Notes: generated from the sequence alone by a model not told the origin. DNA of 64,000 nucleotides from Hyphomicrobiaceae bacterium (GCA_016793635.1 JAEUMD010000016.1:40238-104237); one strand, 5' to 3'. Counted from the stretch's first letter, positions 17,177 through 26,124 are shown. Program-made: numbers and translations.

Positions 17177-18655
17177 GTGGAGCAGCTTCCTATCTGCCTC
17201 GACATCAAGGGTCGGAAAGTCGTCGTCGCCGGTGATGGCGCCGGTGCCGCGAGAAAGGCGCTGCTGGCCGCCGGTGCGGGCGCCGTGGTGACGGTCGTCG
17301 CCGCGTCCCCGTGCGACGAGCTGCGCGAGCTCGCGGCCGCCGGCCGTTTTGGACTGGCAGAGCGCGGACTTCACGCCTCCGATGTCGCCGGCGCCGCGAT
17401 CGTTTTTGCGGCCGCCGAGCACGACGAGCGCGACGGCGAGGCGGCGCGTCTCGCGCGAGAGGCGGGAGTTCTGGTCAACGTTGTCGACCGAGCCGATCTC
17501 TCGACCTTCACCATGCCCTCGATCATCGACCGATCGCCGCTGGTCATCGCGGTTTCCTCCGCCGGTGTTTCGCCGCTGCTCGGCCGAATGATGCGCCAGC
17601 GGCTGGAGGCGACGATCCCCGCGGCCTTCGGCAACCTGACGCGCTTCCTCGGCTCCATCCGCGGCGTGCTCAAGCGCCGCATTCCCGACGTTCGCAATCG
17701 CCGTCGGTTCATCGAGACCGTCGTCGACGGCACGGTCGCCGATCTTGTGCTCGCCAACGACGAGGAGCGCGCGCGCCAGCAGCTTGACCAGAGCCTGGAA
17801 GCCTTCCTCGCCGACGGTCACAACACGCAGGGCGAGGTGTATCTCGTCGGCGGCGGGCCGGGCGATCCGGATCTGCTCACATTCCGAGCGCTACGGCTCA
17901 TGCAGCGCGCCGACGTCGTCGTCTACGACCGTCTCGTCGGAAGCCCGATCATGGATCTCGTGCGCTCGGACGCGGAGCGCATCTACGTTGGCAAGAAGCG
18001 CAACCAGCACGCCATGCAGCAGGACGACATCAGCCGCCTGCTCGTCACGCTGGCGCGGCAAGGCAAGCGCGCGCTTCGCCTCAAGGGCGGCGATCCCTTC
18101 ATCTTCGGCCGTGGCGGAGAGGAGATCGAGCTGCTCGCGGCGGAGGGCATTCCGTTCCAGATCGTGCCGGGCATCACCGCTGCGTCCGGGTGCGCGAGCT
18201 TCGCCGGCATTCCGCTCACGCACCGCGATCATGCGCAATCGTGCGTATTCCTGACCGGCCACACCAAGACCGGGCGCCTCTCGGCCGATTGGAGCACGGT
18301 GCTGCAGCCGGGCCAGACGGTCGTCATCTACATGGGGCTCGCGTTCCTGGGTGAGCTGATGCGCGATTTCATCGCCCGCGGCGCCGACCCCGAACTTCCC
18401 GTCGCCGTCGTCGAGAACGGTACGCGCCCGAACCAAAAGGTGGTGACGGCGACCGTTGCGACCATCGCCGAGGCCGCCGCCGCCGCCGGCATCCAGGGTG
18501 GTAGCCCGGCGCTGACGATCATCGGCTCGGTTGTGACGCTGCGCGACAAACTCGCCTGGTTCAACGAGGCACAGCCGCCGACCGTATCGGCGACGGCGGC
18601 CTTCAGCGCCGAGGTCGGCCGCGCCGGTCCACCGGCGAAGCCGGCCCGTTCATAG
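17177..18655 (+). CDS. cysG: CysG, fused sirohaem synthase
   Basis: A 492-residue protein. The N-terminal part (about 1-210) is the precorrin-2 dehydrogenase/sirohydrochlorin ferrochelatase with a Rossmann site VVVAGDGAGAARKAL. The C-terminal part (about 215-470) is the uroporphyrinogen-III C-methyltransferase with VYLVGGGPGDPDLLT, YDRLV and LRLKGGDPFIFGRGGEE. Together these steps make sirohaem, the cofactor of DsrAB, which explains its place here; DsrN would then modify it. The start is GTG 17177 with GGAG eight bases upstream. The last 25 residues are an Ala/Pro tail. Confidence 0.95.
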   Translation: MEQLPICLDIKGRKVVVAGDGAGAARKALLAAGAGAVVTVVAASPCDELRELAAAGRFGLAERGLHASDVAGAAIVFAAAEHDERDGEAARLAREAGVLVNVVDRADLSTFTMPSIIDRSPLVIAVSSAGVSPLLGRMMRQRLEATIPAAFGNLTRFLGSIRGVLKRRIPDVRNRRRFIETVVDGTVADLVLANDEERARQQLDQSLEAFLADGHNTQGEVYLVGGGPGDPDLLTFRALRLMQRADVVVYDRLVGSPIMDLVRSDAERIYVGKKRNQHAMQQDDISRLLVTLARQGKRALRLKGGDPFIFGRGGEEIELLAAEGIPFQIVPGITAASGCASFAGIPLTHRDHAQSCVFLTGHTKTGRLSADWSTVLQPGQTVVIYMGLAFLGELMRDFIARGADPELPVAVVENGTRPNQKVVTATVATIAEAAAAAGIQGGSPALTIIGSVVTLRDKLAWFNEAQPPTVSATAAFSAEVGRAGPPAKPARS

Positions 18656-18706
18656 CGATTTTTTTGAGATCCCCCACGGGGGCGAAACGCCAAGAAGGAG
18701 GAAGTT

Positions 18707-19045
18707 ATGGCAATCGAGTTCAATGGGCAGGAGATCGAGACCAACGACAAGGGGTATCTCGAGAACCCGGAGGATTGGAGCGAAGGGCTCGCGCAGCTGC
18801 TGGCGGACAGCGACGGTCTGACGCTCGGGCAGGAGCAGATGGACATCATCAACTACCTGCGCGACGAGTATTTCAACAACAACAACAACCAGCCGAACAC
18901 GCGCACCATCGTCAAGGCGATGGCCGAGCAGTGGGGCAAGGAAGTCGACCAGAAGTACGTCTACGACCTCTTCAACGGTGATCCCTCGAAAATCGCCGGG
19001 CGCATTGCGGGCCTGCCCGAGAGCCGGCGCAAGGGCGGCTACTGA
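18707..19045 (+). CDS. Cysteine-less DsrC-family protein (RspA-like)
   Basis: A 112-residue DsrC/TusE relative. The N-terminus (MAIEFNGQEIETNDKGYLENP) and core (EQMDIINYLRDEYF) match DsrC, and the arm IAGRIAGLPESRRKGGY aligns with the DsrC arm. Both redox positions are glycine: CysB becomes Gly in AGRIAG and the penultimate CysA becomes Gly in GGY. The protein has no cysteine at all, so it cannot carry sulfur; such members have been called RspA and are suspected to be regulators. AAGGAGG precedes the ATG. A run of asparagines sits at about residues 57-61. It follows cysG by 51 bases and ends just before a strong terminator. Confidence 0.9.
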   Translation: MAIEFNGQEIETNDKGYLENPEDWSEGLAQLLADSDGLTLGQEQMDIINYLRDEYFNNNNNQPNTRTIVKAMAEQWGKEVDQKYVYDLFNGDPSKIAGRIAGLPESRRKGGY

Positions 19046-19070
19046 CCCACGGTCTACGTGCTTGGCTACG

Positions 19071-19103
19071 AAAACGGCGCGCCAAATCTTGGCGCGCCGT
19101 TTT
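19071..19103. terminator. Bidirectional rho-independent terminator
   Basis: A 15-bp perfect stem, AAAACGGCGCGCCAA with TTGGCGCGCCGTTTT, closes a 3-base loop (19086-19088). The A-run on one side and T-run on the other make it work in both directions, ending both the plus-strand cysG/DsrC-like unit and the convergent minus-strand gene. Confidence 0.93.
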
Positions 19104-19138
19104 CTTGAGTGATGGTGCCGGCAGCCGGTCGCCGTCCG

Positions 19139-19492
19139 TCAGGCCGTGCGGGTACGCCCGCCGAAGAAGCCGAGGAACAGCGAAGCGGCGAGGAACGCCG
19201 ACGCGATCTGCCAGAACGGCACCAGGATGAATTCCATCTTCGAGAAGTCGCCGAAGTTGATCTTGGGCGGCATGCCGAGCGCCATGCCGGCGACCTGACA
19301 GGCGAAGAAGAACAGCGCGAGGCCGAGCAGGATGCGTCCGGCGAGCAGGATGTAGCCGCCGTTATCTGAACGGAACAGCATGTGTGCGATGAGCAGCACG
19401 AAGCCGATCGCCGCCGCGGCGCCGCCCGCATAGACCATGGGCTTCATGGCCGGCATCATCATAATCATCATGTCGATCATGAACTGTCGCAT
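19139..19492 (-). CDS. Small membrane protein of unknown function
   Basis: A 117-residue protein starting at ATG 19492, chosen because GGGAGGAG lies directly upstream. It begins with a methionine-rich stretch (FMIDMMIMMMPAMKP) and has three hydrophobic segments (about 20-40, 48-70 and 88-108), with charged loops between. No known family is apparent. It is transcribed towards the shared terminator and may be sulfur-related only by location. Confidence 0.75.
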   Translation of the reverse strand: MRQFMIDMMIMMMPAMKPMVYAGGAAAAIGFVLLIAHMLFRSDNGGYILLAGRILLGLALFFFACQVAGMALGMPPKINFGDFSKMEFILVPFWQIASAFLAASLFLGFFGGRTRTA

Positions 19493-19902
19493 CGTGTCTC
19501 CTCCCGGATCTCTTATTTCGTTTCGAAGACGGCTCGACTGCCGCATCGTATTCCGTACCGCTCGAACGGCCGTGGCCCGTCGCCGGGTCACGCCCTTGGG
19601 GCACCCGCGACGTTCGCATGCGCCCTTCCCAAACGCCTGAAGCAACAAGCCTAAACACACCGGCTCGCCGTTGCCCCGCGGCGCGGCGGCTCGTCCACCT
19701 CGCGCCGACCGGCAGGTCGCCATGCCAAATCAACCCGTCAGGCGGCCGTATTCGCATTCAACAATATCATGCTTGCACAGCCGCTGCGAAGCCAGCATCA
19801 TTCCTGGAAAATAAAAGCCGGGGCTAACGCTCGGACCGCAACGACGGTCGAGGCGGCCGGTGGGGTATGAAACGCGCGTCGCAAAACAAGGAAAAGGGCA
19901 CG
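19493..19902. other. Intergenic region, 410 bases
   Basis: Divergent spacer between the small membrane protein and the DUF302-like gene. I see no gene or recognisable RNA. An AT-richer patch near 19745-19815 is the likely promoter area for the plus-strand gene. Confidence 0.4.
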
Positions 19903-20484
19903 ATGCTGGGCTTCCTTCGCAATATTTTCGCATTGATCGGCGTCGTGGCGACCGCTGCGGGCGTCTATGGCTACATGAGCTACAACCGCGCCATCAGCGG
20001 TTTCGACCCCAAGGCGATGGCCGTTTACCAAGATATGGCCAACCAGCTCATGGCTACGGGTAATCCCGCCGAGGCGACGGTCTGGAAATCGAAGGTCAAG
20101 GAAGGGCTGTCGTTCGACGAGGTCGATCAGTCGATCAAGTCGGTCGCGACGGAAATGAATATCAAGGACGTCGGCGCGCTGCCCCTCGGCGATCAGGTCG
20201 AGGCGATGCAGGGCAAGAAGTGGCGCAAGCTCAAGATCTATCTCTACTGCAACCCGCTCACCGCGGCGAAGATGATCGATTACTCGGACGCCTTCTCGGC
20301 CTACCTGCCCTGCCGCATCTCGCTGCTGGAGGACAAGACGGGCAAGCTCTGGCTCTACACCCTCAACATGGACATGATGATCCACGGCGGTAAGCCGTTG
20401 CCGCCCGAGCTCAAGGCCGAGGCCGAGGGCGTCAAGAAGATCATGCAGACGATCCTCGAGCGGGGCGCCAAGGGCGACTTCTGA
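19903..20484 (+). CDS. DUF302-like protein with an N-terminal membrane anchor
   Basis: A 193-residue protein. Residues 1-25 (MLGFLRNIFALIGVVATAAG...) form a transmembrane anchor. The C-terminal domain resembles DUF302: IYLYCNPLTAAKMIDYSDAF, YLPCRISLLEDKTG, and LWLYTLNMDMMIHGG, with two conserved-looking cysteines (in YLYCNP and YLPCRI). DUF302 proteins recur in sulfur oxidisers, but their function is unknown. An ATG at 19867 would add 12 residues; I prefer 19903 because AAGGAAAAGGG lies before it and the anchor starts there. No partner gene is adjacent on the plus strand. Confidence 0.8.
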   Translation: MLGFLRNIFALIGVVATAAGVYGYMSYNRAISGFDPKAMAVYQDMANQLMATGNPAEATVWKSKVKEGLSFDEVDQSIKSVATEMNIKDVGALPLGDQVEAMQGKKWRKLKIYLYCNPLTAAKMIDYSDAFSAYLPCRISLLEDKTGKLWLYTLNMDMMIHGGKPLPPELKAEAEGVKKIMQTILERGAKGDF

Positions 20485-20575
20485 GGCTCGGGCGACCTGC
20501 GAAGAGCGTCCAGGGGACATTCAATTCGCTGACCGTTCTTGAACGCAAGAGAATGAGACAGTCGGAAGACGACGA

Positions 20576-20606
20576 GCGGCGCCGGAGGTTGGCCTCCCGG
20601 CGCCGC
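20576..20606. terminator. Strong GC hairpin between convergent genes
   Basis: GCGGCGCCGG-AGG pairs with CCTCCCGGCGCCGC across a 4-base loop, with one bulge. It lies between the DUF302-like gene and the convergent DUF1111 gene. No long T-run follows on either strand, so it is a probable but not textbook terminator. Confidence 0.5.
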
Positions 20607-20684
20607 AATTCTGTCGGCGTCCCGGGGTGGCCGTCGCAAGAGTGGGCAGCCGTCGCACGAGAACAGCGACGGCCTCTCGAACCC

Positions 20685-22208
20685 TCAGAGAGAATTGACG
20701 AACGCGACCAGCGCCGCGCGCTCCGCCTTGCTCAGGTTGGCGTAGCCGTCGCGCGCCGCCTGCGCTTCGCCGCCATGCCAGAGGATCGCTTCCTCGATCG
20801 AGCGCGCGCGTCCATCGTGCAGAAAGTACGTGTGCCCGCTCACCGTCTCCGTGAGGCCGATGCCCCAGAGCGGTGACGTGCGCCACTCGCTGCCCGAGGC
20901 GACGCCTTCGGGGCGCCCGTCGGCAAGCCCTTCGCCCATGTCGTGCAGCAGCAGGTCGGTGTAGGGCCAGATGGTCTGGCCTGAAAGGTGCGGCTGGCCC
21001 GGCATGTCGCCAGTCATATGCATCGGCGTATGGCAGGTGGCGCAACCGAGCGCGGCAAACGACGCCTTTCCCGCAAGCACTTCGGGGGTGTTCGCTCCGC
21101 GTCGCTGCGGCACCGCGAGATTTCGCGCGTAGAATGTAACGAGATCGAGAAGCTGATCGCTCACTTCAGGATCGGTCTCGGATGGCGAGTTTCCATTCGG
21201 GGCGGAGAGGCAGGTAGATTGCGCGCTCGTGCAATCGCCGGATGGGCGCGGGAACAGCGACGTCGACAGCCCCATGTCGCCGTTGAAGGCGTCGGCGCTC
21301 TGCTGGCGCACGCTCGGGTTGCCCGCCTTGAAACCGAAACGACCGAGTGTGACGCGGCCAAGCTCGCGCGACCAGACTTCGCTCGCGCGTCCCGAAATGC
21401 CGTCGCCATCGCGGTCGTCGGGATCGGCTGCGGCGCGGATCGCGGCTTCAGGGATCGCCTCCAGCAGACCTAGTCCGATCATCTGCGGCGCGACGCGCGG
21501 CGACATCATCACGTCGGCGCGCATCGGCCCGTAACCGAGGTTGCTGACGCCGTAACCGGGGCGGCGCAACGTCACGACGGTTCCATCGCCGAGCTTCACC
21601 GGGTGATCGGTATAGGCGATGGTCATCTGCCCCTCGGCAGCGTGCCCTTGCACGGAGAAGTTCTGCAACTGACCGCCGTAGGTTGGCTCCGGCAGAGTTG
21701 CCGCGCGATGCTCAGCGAGAAGGCGGCGCTCCTCCTCGCTCGTCGGCGGCACGGAGAGGCGGAGGAACATGGAGACGGCCGTCTCCTCCGGCCAATCGGC
21801 TTGCGGCGGACGTCCGCGACCATCCTTCAAATGGCAGTTCTGACAGCCGCGCGCGTTGTAGAGCGGGCCGAGGCCATCGGATGATTTCGTGGACGAGGGC
21901 GAGGAGACCCAGAGTTTACGGAAGATGGCATTGCCGAGTTTGAACCGCGCTTCGCCGTCGAGGCCGATGCCATTCGAGAATCGCGAGAAGGCATCGCGGT
22001 GATCCGTGCTGCCGGGTGTCGTCGCCTCGCCGCCCGGCTTCAGCTCCCGAGCGTCGAGCACAGCCACCCGCGAACTATCGCCACCAGCGGCCACGGCCAA
22101 GGCGGCAACAGAAAGCGAGGCCGTACCAGCGAGGGCGAGCATGCCACCACATGTGAATCGCCGGCAGCGGTCGCGACGATTGGTTCTGCGGACATTCGAA
22201 CCGGTCAT
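20685..22208 (-). CDS. DUF1111 di-haem oxidoreductase (periplasmic, iron cluster)
   Basis: A 507-residue secreted protein. The N-terminus has a signal peptide (Arg-rich start, then MLALAGTASLSVAALAVAAG). Two c-type haem sites are visible: CQNCH at about residue 118 and CATCH at about residue 397, as in the DUF1111 'thiol oxidoreductase' family, which is related to di-haem peroxidases. Such genes travel with imelysins and DUF1513 proteins in iron-uptake clusters. GAGGAGG precedes the ATG at 22208. A TATACT element at 22240-22245 is a possible -10. It follows the porin gene by 263 bases and may have its own promoter. Confidence 0.9.
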   Translation of the reverse strand: MTGSNVRRTNRRDRCRRFTCGGMLALAGTASLSVAALAVAAGGDSSRVAVLDARELKPGGEATTPGSTDHRDAFSRFSNGIGLDGEARFKLGNAIFRKLWVSSPSSTKSSDGLGPLYNARGCQNCHLKDGRGRPPQADWPEETAVSMFLRLSVPPTSEEERRLLAEHRAATLPEPTYGGQLQNFSVQGHAAEGQMTIAYTDHPVKLGDGTVVTLRRPGYGVSNLGYGPMRADVMMSPRVAPQMIGLGLLEAIPEAAIRAAADPDDRDGDGISGRASEVWSRELGRVTLGRFGFKAGNPSVRQQSADAFNGDMGLSTSLFPRPSGDCTSAQSTCLSAPNGNSPSETDPEVSDQLLDLVTFYARNLAVPQRRGANTPEVLAGKASFAALGCATCHTPMHMTGDMPGQPHLSGQTIWPYTDLLLHDMGEGLADGRPEGVASGSEWRTSPLWGIGLTETVSGHTYFLHDGRARSIEEAILWHGGEAQAARDGYANLSKAERAALVAFVNSL

Positions 22209-22471
22209 GGGTGCCTCCTCGCTAAAACATTACAAAAATAGTATAAAAAGGAAGCTGACCACAGCATTGCACATTGACGCATCGCAAGTTGCGCTGGGCG
22301 ATCGCGCCACCCGATGCGCAGTGGGTTGTCGCGCGCGGCATCCCGAGCATCTGCGACGCGGGGATTCGAAGACGCGACCTCGTGCGGACGGCTTGGGTGC
22401 CCGGGAATACGTGCAGGCGCCGCGCGCGACTGCTTCGCGCGCGGCGCCGGTCCTGCGCTGGAGGCGCTTCG

Positions 22472-23764
22472 TCAGAACGAGATTTTCGATCCCATCACGA
22501 CCGACTGGAAGCTCTCGATGCCGGGAGAGGCGACAGCGGCGCCGCCACCATCGACGAGATCGAAGTCGAATGCGTGATGGCGATAACCGAGGTAGATCTG
22601 CATCTCGGCCGCGTCGATGTGCTGGACGACACCGAGGCCCCAGACCTCTGCGGTGCTGCCGGTTATCGTCACGGCTGCCGTGGCGGGGTCGAGATTGGTC
22701 GCTGTACCATTAGAAAGAAAATCACGGAAGCGGCCGTACTCGCCATAGAAGGCGGTCGGACCGAGGCCGTTCAGATGCGCGAGCCAGCCGAGCTTGGCGT
22801 AGACGAACGAGGCGTTGGCGAGGGCCGGATCGTCGAAGTCCCGGCGGCCGCCGGAGATGAGAGCGTTGAGGCCAGAGGGTTCGTGCAGCAGCGCCGCCGA
22901 CCCGACCAGGGTCTTGTTGCGATCGTCGCCCTCGTTGTTGAGGCCGTTTTCGTCGGTCACTCGTGAATAGGCAATGGCGGCAGAGAGCTTGAAGCCGGCA
23001 AGCTGACCTTCGTACTTGGCGCCGACATCCCAGATATCGTCCTCGCCGTAGCTCGCCGACAGTACGACGCCGGCAATGGAGGGCGTGTCGTAACGAACGA
23101 CGTTGGCGGTATCACCGTTGAAGTGATTGTAGACGTCTCCAAGCGAGATGTTGGAAAGAACGCCGCTCTTGAGCCTTATGGCAAAGCCGCCGCCAAGGTC
23201 CTGTACGCCGGCATAGGCTGCAACGCCGGTTTCCGAAACATCATGTTCCGGCGCGGTATCGGAGACGCGCGAGGACTGGCCGACGGCGAGGCGGCCGTAA
23301 CGTTCGCTGTCGAGAAACCAGTAGTTCTCCCAGACCACGAAACCCGAGCCGCCATCGTCGGTCGTCTGGTGGACCTCGTCGGAAACGTTGTCGCGCAAGC
23401 GGAGCGTGATCGCGTATCCCGCCTTCAGATCCTTGGAGATAGCGGCTTCGCCCGTGAACGAGAAGTTCGACTGATCGTTCTTGTTGCCGACCACATAGGT
23501 ATTGCTCTCGCGCCCGTCGTCCCAGTACAGCACCGCGTGGTGCACCTGTCCCGCAATGGTCAAGGCTACCTTGCGGTTGCCCTTGCGCGCGGTCGTCGCC
23601 TCGAGCTCGGCGATGCGCTCTTCGAGGTCGGCGCAGCAATCCCCGCCGAGATCGGCCGCACGGCCGGGCGGCGCGACAAGGAGCGATAGAGTGGCGAGGA
23701 GGGTTGCCAGCGCCGCGGCGCCACCCAGTCGCGCGCCCGCGATACGTTGCTCGATTTGGCGCAT
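22472..23764 (-). CDS. Alphaproteobacterial outer-membrane porin
   Basis: A 430-residue protein with a signal peptide (LGGAAALATLLATLSLLVAPPGRA), a mature start GGDCCADLEERIAELEATTARKG typical of the short coiled coil of Hyphomicrobiales porins, then alternating beta-strands ending in the aromatic SKISF. It forms a trimeric outer-membrane channel. I chose ATG 23764 because GGGGGA lies six bases upstream; ATG 23791 would add nine residues. It lies between the imelysin and DUF1111 genes, so it may serve as the outer-membrane entry of the iron system; that is inferred from context. Confidence 0.92.
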   Translation of the reverse strand: MRQIEQRIAGARLGGAAALATLLATLSLLVAPPGRAADLGGDCCADLEERIAELEATTARKGNRKVALTIAGQVHHAVLYWDDGRESNTYVVGNKNDQSNFSFTGEAAISKDLKAGYAITLRLRDNVSDEVHQTTDDGGSGFVVWENYWFLDSERYGRLAVGQSSRVSDTAPEHDVSETGVAAYAGVQDLGGGFAIRLKSGVLSNISLGDVYNHFNGDTANVVRYDTPSIAGVVLSASYGEDDIWDVGAKYEGQLAGFKLSAAIAYSRVTDENGLNNEGDDRNKTLVGSAALLHEPSGLNALISGGRRDFDDPALANASFVYAKLGWLAHLNGLGPTAFYGEYGRFRDFLSNGTATNLDPATAAVTITGSTAEVWGLGVVQHIDAAEMQIYLGYRHHAFDFDLVDGGGAAVASPGIESFQSVVMGSKISF

Positions 23765-23903
23765 TTGAGGTCCCCCGTAGATTTGTTGCATGAGATCATC
23801 CGGAATGGATGGGCGTCAAACGGTCTCCGGCGTGCCGGCAACTCTCACGTGCCCTCGCAATGGATGCGAAGTTCCCCGTGATCGTTGGCAACCCGGTGTT
23901 GGC

Positions 23904-25181
23904 TTATTTCTTATGGATCTTGCCCGGTGCATCGAGGCTGTCGGAGCCTTCGAAAGCCACGCCTTCGATGCCGAGCACGGCCATCGCCCGCTCCAGCTCC
24001 TTCGACTGCGCGATCAGCGCGTCGATCGCGGCCTGCACCACGGCGTTCCCTTCCGTATTGCCTTGGCCAATCATCTGATCGTAGCGCTCGACCTTCTCGG
24101 CGCGTTCCTTGAGCGCTGTCATCTTTGCGACCGTCACATCGAGTGCCTTGCGCACGGCCGCATCGTTGTCGGGTGCTTTGGCGCGGACGAGATCGGAGAC
24201 GCTCGGCCCTTTCAAAGCCTGCCCGTCGGTGCGCGTGTACGTGCCGAAATAGACGTTGCGGATGCCGATGGCGTCGTAGAAGTGCGAGTTGTGCGTGTTG
24301 TCGGAAAAGCAGTCGTGCTCCTCCTCGGGATCGTTCAGCAACAGGCCGAGCTTCATGCGTTCACCGGCAAGCTCGCCGTAGGACAGGCTGCCGAGGCCGG
24401 TGAAGATGGCCGTCAGCCCTGCCTTCCCGTCTCCCTTCGTTACCTCGGCGCGGGCCTTGCCCTTGGCCGCCCAGGCATCGGCCATCGTCTTTAGTTGATC
24501 GACCAGCATGGCCGTGACGACCTTGAGATACTGTGCGCGGCGATCGCAGTTGCCGCCGGTGCAGGCATTCGTGTCGAAATCTGTGGCTGGGCGATTTCCA
24601 GCTCCGGGTCCTGTGCCGTTGAGATCCTGGCCCCATAGCAGGAATTCGATGGCGTGATATCCAATCGCCACGTTCGCCTCGACACCGCCCGCCTCGTGCA
24701 GCTTCTCGAGCAGCGCGGCGTCGATCACGCGCGTGTCGAGCGTGTCGGGACCGACCTTGAGCGACGTATTGGCGATGACGTTCGCGGCGTAGAGTTCGTT
24801 TTCAGGGCTTTCGCCTCCATACTCTCCAGCGACGTAGTCGATGAGGCCCTCGTCGAGCGGCCAAGCATTCACCTTGCCTTCCCAATCGTCGACGATCTTG
24901 TTGCCGAACCGGAACGCTTCGGTCTGCTGATAGGACGGGCGCGCCGCGACCCAGGCCCCGCGCGCGGCGGCGAGTGTCTTGTCGCTCGGCTTGGCGATCA
25001 GCGTGTCGATGGCAGCCTGCAGCTTCTTCGCTGCGGCGTGCGCGTCGGCATACCCCGCTGCGGCTATATCGGCGTAGGCCGTGAGCACGGCGGCGGGCGT
25101 GGGGGCGGCAGCACCTGCGTGTGTCGTCACGGCGAGCAGCAGCGGCGCGGCGGCCGCAAGTGTGGCAAAGCGGAGCTTCAT
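23904..25181 (-). CDS. Imelysin-family (IrpA/insulin-cleaving-like) periplasmic iron-regulated protein
   Basis: A 425-residue protein with a signal peptide (MKLRFATLAAAAPLLLAVTTHAGA) and an imelysin domain carrying the GxHxxE motif in IGYHAIEFLLWGQD near residue 170. The C-terminal half has EEEHDCFSDNTHNSHF and FGTYTR, as in the larger IrpA subtype. Imelysins are periplasmic proteins tied to iron uptake and lack peptidase activity in most tested cases. GGGAGGA precedes the ATG at 25181. It is the first gene of a minus-strand unit with the porin and DUF1111 genes, and is divergent from the Rrf2 gene with a shared palindrome between them. Confidence 0.93.
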   Translation of the reverse strand: MKLRFATLAAAAPLLLAVTTHAGAAAPTPAAVLTAYADIAAAGYADAHAAAKKLQAAIDTLIAKPSDKTLAAARGAWVAARPSYQQTEAFRFGNKIVDDWEGKVNAWPLDEGLIDYVAGEYGGESPENELYAANVIANTSLKVGPDTLDTRVIDAALLEKLHEAGGVEANVAIGYHAIEFLLWGQDLNGTGPGAGNRPATDFDTNACTGGNCDRRAQYLKVVTAMLVDQLKTMADAWAAKGKARAEVTKGDGKAGLTAIFTGLGSLSYGELAGERMKLGLLLNDPEEEHDCFSDNTHNSHFYDAIGIRNVYFGTYTRTDGQALKGPSVSDLVRAKAPDNDAAVRKALDVTVAKMTALKERAEKVERYDQMIGQGNTEGNAVVQAAIDALIAQSKELERAMAVLGIEGVAFEGSDSLDAPGKIHKK

Positions 25182-25323
25182 TCGTCCTCCCGTCAGCGGG
25201 CGCGCGGCACGCCGATAAAACCTTGTTGAGGTCTCCCGCTCGGCGGCAACGCTCTCGCTGTCGCGGCCCATGCGGCTGTAGGTTGAATTGCATTCTGGAA
25301 ATAAAGAGTCAACTATTAAAATT

Positions 25324-25338
25324 ATACCAAACGGGTAT
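25324..25338. promoter_or_regulatory. Palindromic operator candidate between imelysin and rrf2 genes
   Basis: ATACC-AAACG-GGTAT is a perfect 5-bp-arm palindrome in a 354-base divergent spacer (25182-25535). On the minus strand it overlaps a TATAAT (forward 25321-25326), so a bound protein would block the imelysin promoter. The nearby Rrf2 protein is the natural candidate ligand. The rest of the spacer holds no gene. Confidence 0.5.
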
Positions 25339-25535
25339 TGTTAGGTGAGTGTGTTCCGCTTGCTGCCGCGCTCGCCACGGCCGGTAAGGTTGCGGTATCG
25401 TCGGCGATCTTGGCGTCCTACGCCGGTTCGATTGCCACGCGCACCCGTGGCCTTGTATGAAGACGCCGCAGGAATTCGAATTCATGCGGTTAAACCGCCG
25501 CGCCAGCCGCCAGCCGCCAACCGAAAGGTCTTGCG

Positions 25536-26048
25536 ATGCGCCTCAACAAAGCGACCACCCACGCAATCCGCGCGCTGGCCGTTTGTGCCGGGAGCGAAGG
25601 GGAGTTGCTTAAGGTCTCCGATCTCGCCGAGCAGCTCGAGTTGACGCAGCAGAATGCCTTCAAGATCGTCCATCTGCTGTCACGCGCGGGGTTCCTGCAG
25701 GCGACGCGCGGGCGCAACGGCGGCGTCAGGTTGTCGCGGCCGGCGGGCGAAATCCGCGTCGGTGAGGTCGTGCGCAGCATGGAAGCGATGAGCTTTGACG
25801 GCAGTGAGGAGAGCGACGCGATGGCGCCGGGCACGGCGGCGCTCGGCCTCATCGACGATGCCTTCGAGGCGTTTCTCGCCGTCCTCAACCAGACCACCAT
25901 CGCCGATATGGCGCGAGGCTCGAAGCCGGGGAAAACCGCCCGTAGTACGGGGCGCTCCGCAACCGCGAAGAAAGAACAGCGCGCACCGCGCAAGACGCTC
26001 AAGGCAGGGAAATCGCGCGAGGCGAAGCGGACCTCGGCGCGCGTTTGA
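25536..26048 (+). CDS. Rrf2-family transcriptional regulator lacking cluster cysteines
   Basis: A 170-residue protein. The winged helix is clear: MRLNKATTHAIRALAVCA, LAEQLELTQQNAFKIVHLL, ATRGRNGGVRLSRP and EIRVGEVVRSME. In RirA, NsrR and IscR the next segment holds three cysteines that bind an Fe-S cluster; here that loop reads FDGSEESDAMAPGTAALG with none, and the only cysteine is at residue 18. It therefore cannot sense through the standard cluster. The C-terminal 45 residues are Lys/Arg/Thr-rich and disordered-looking. GAAAGG precedes the ATG. It sits in the middle of the iron block and is the likely local regulator. Confidence 0.9.
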   Translation: MRLNKATTHAIRALAVCAGSEGELLKVSDLAEQLELTQQNAFKIVHLLSRAGFLQATRGRNGGVRLSRPAGEIRVGEVVRSMEAMSFDGSEESDAMAPGTAALGLIDDAFEAFLAVLNQTTIADMARGSKPGKTARSTGRSATAKKEQRAPRKTLKAGKSREAKRTSARV

Positions 26049-26124
26049 ACGGTGGAAAACGGGGCTGATAGCTGTCTCGTATCCGCGGAGTTCATCGCCG
26101 GACTCAGGCTTGCTGAATTCCTTT

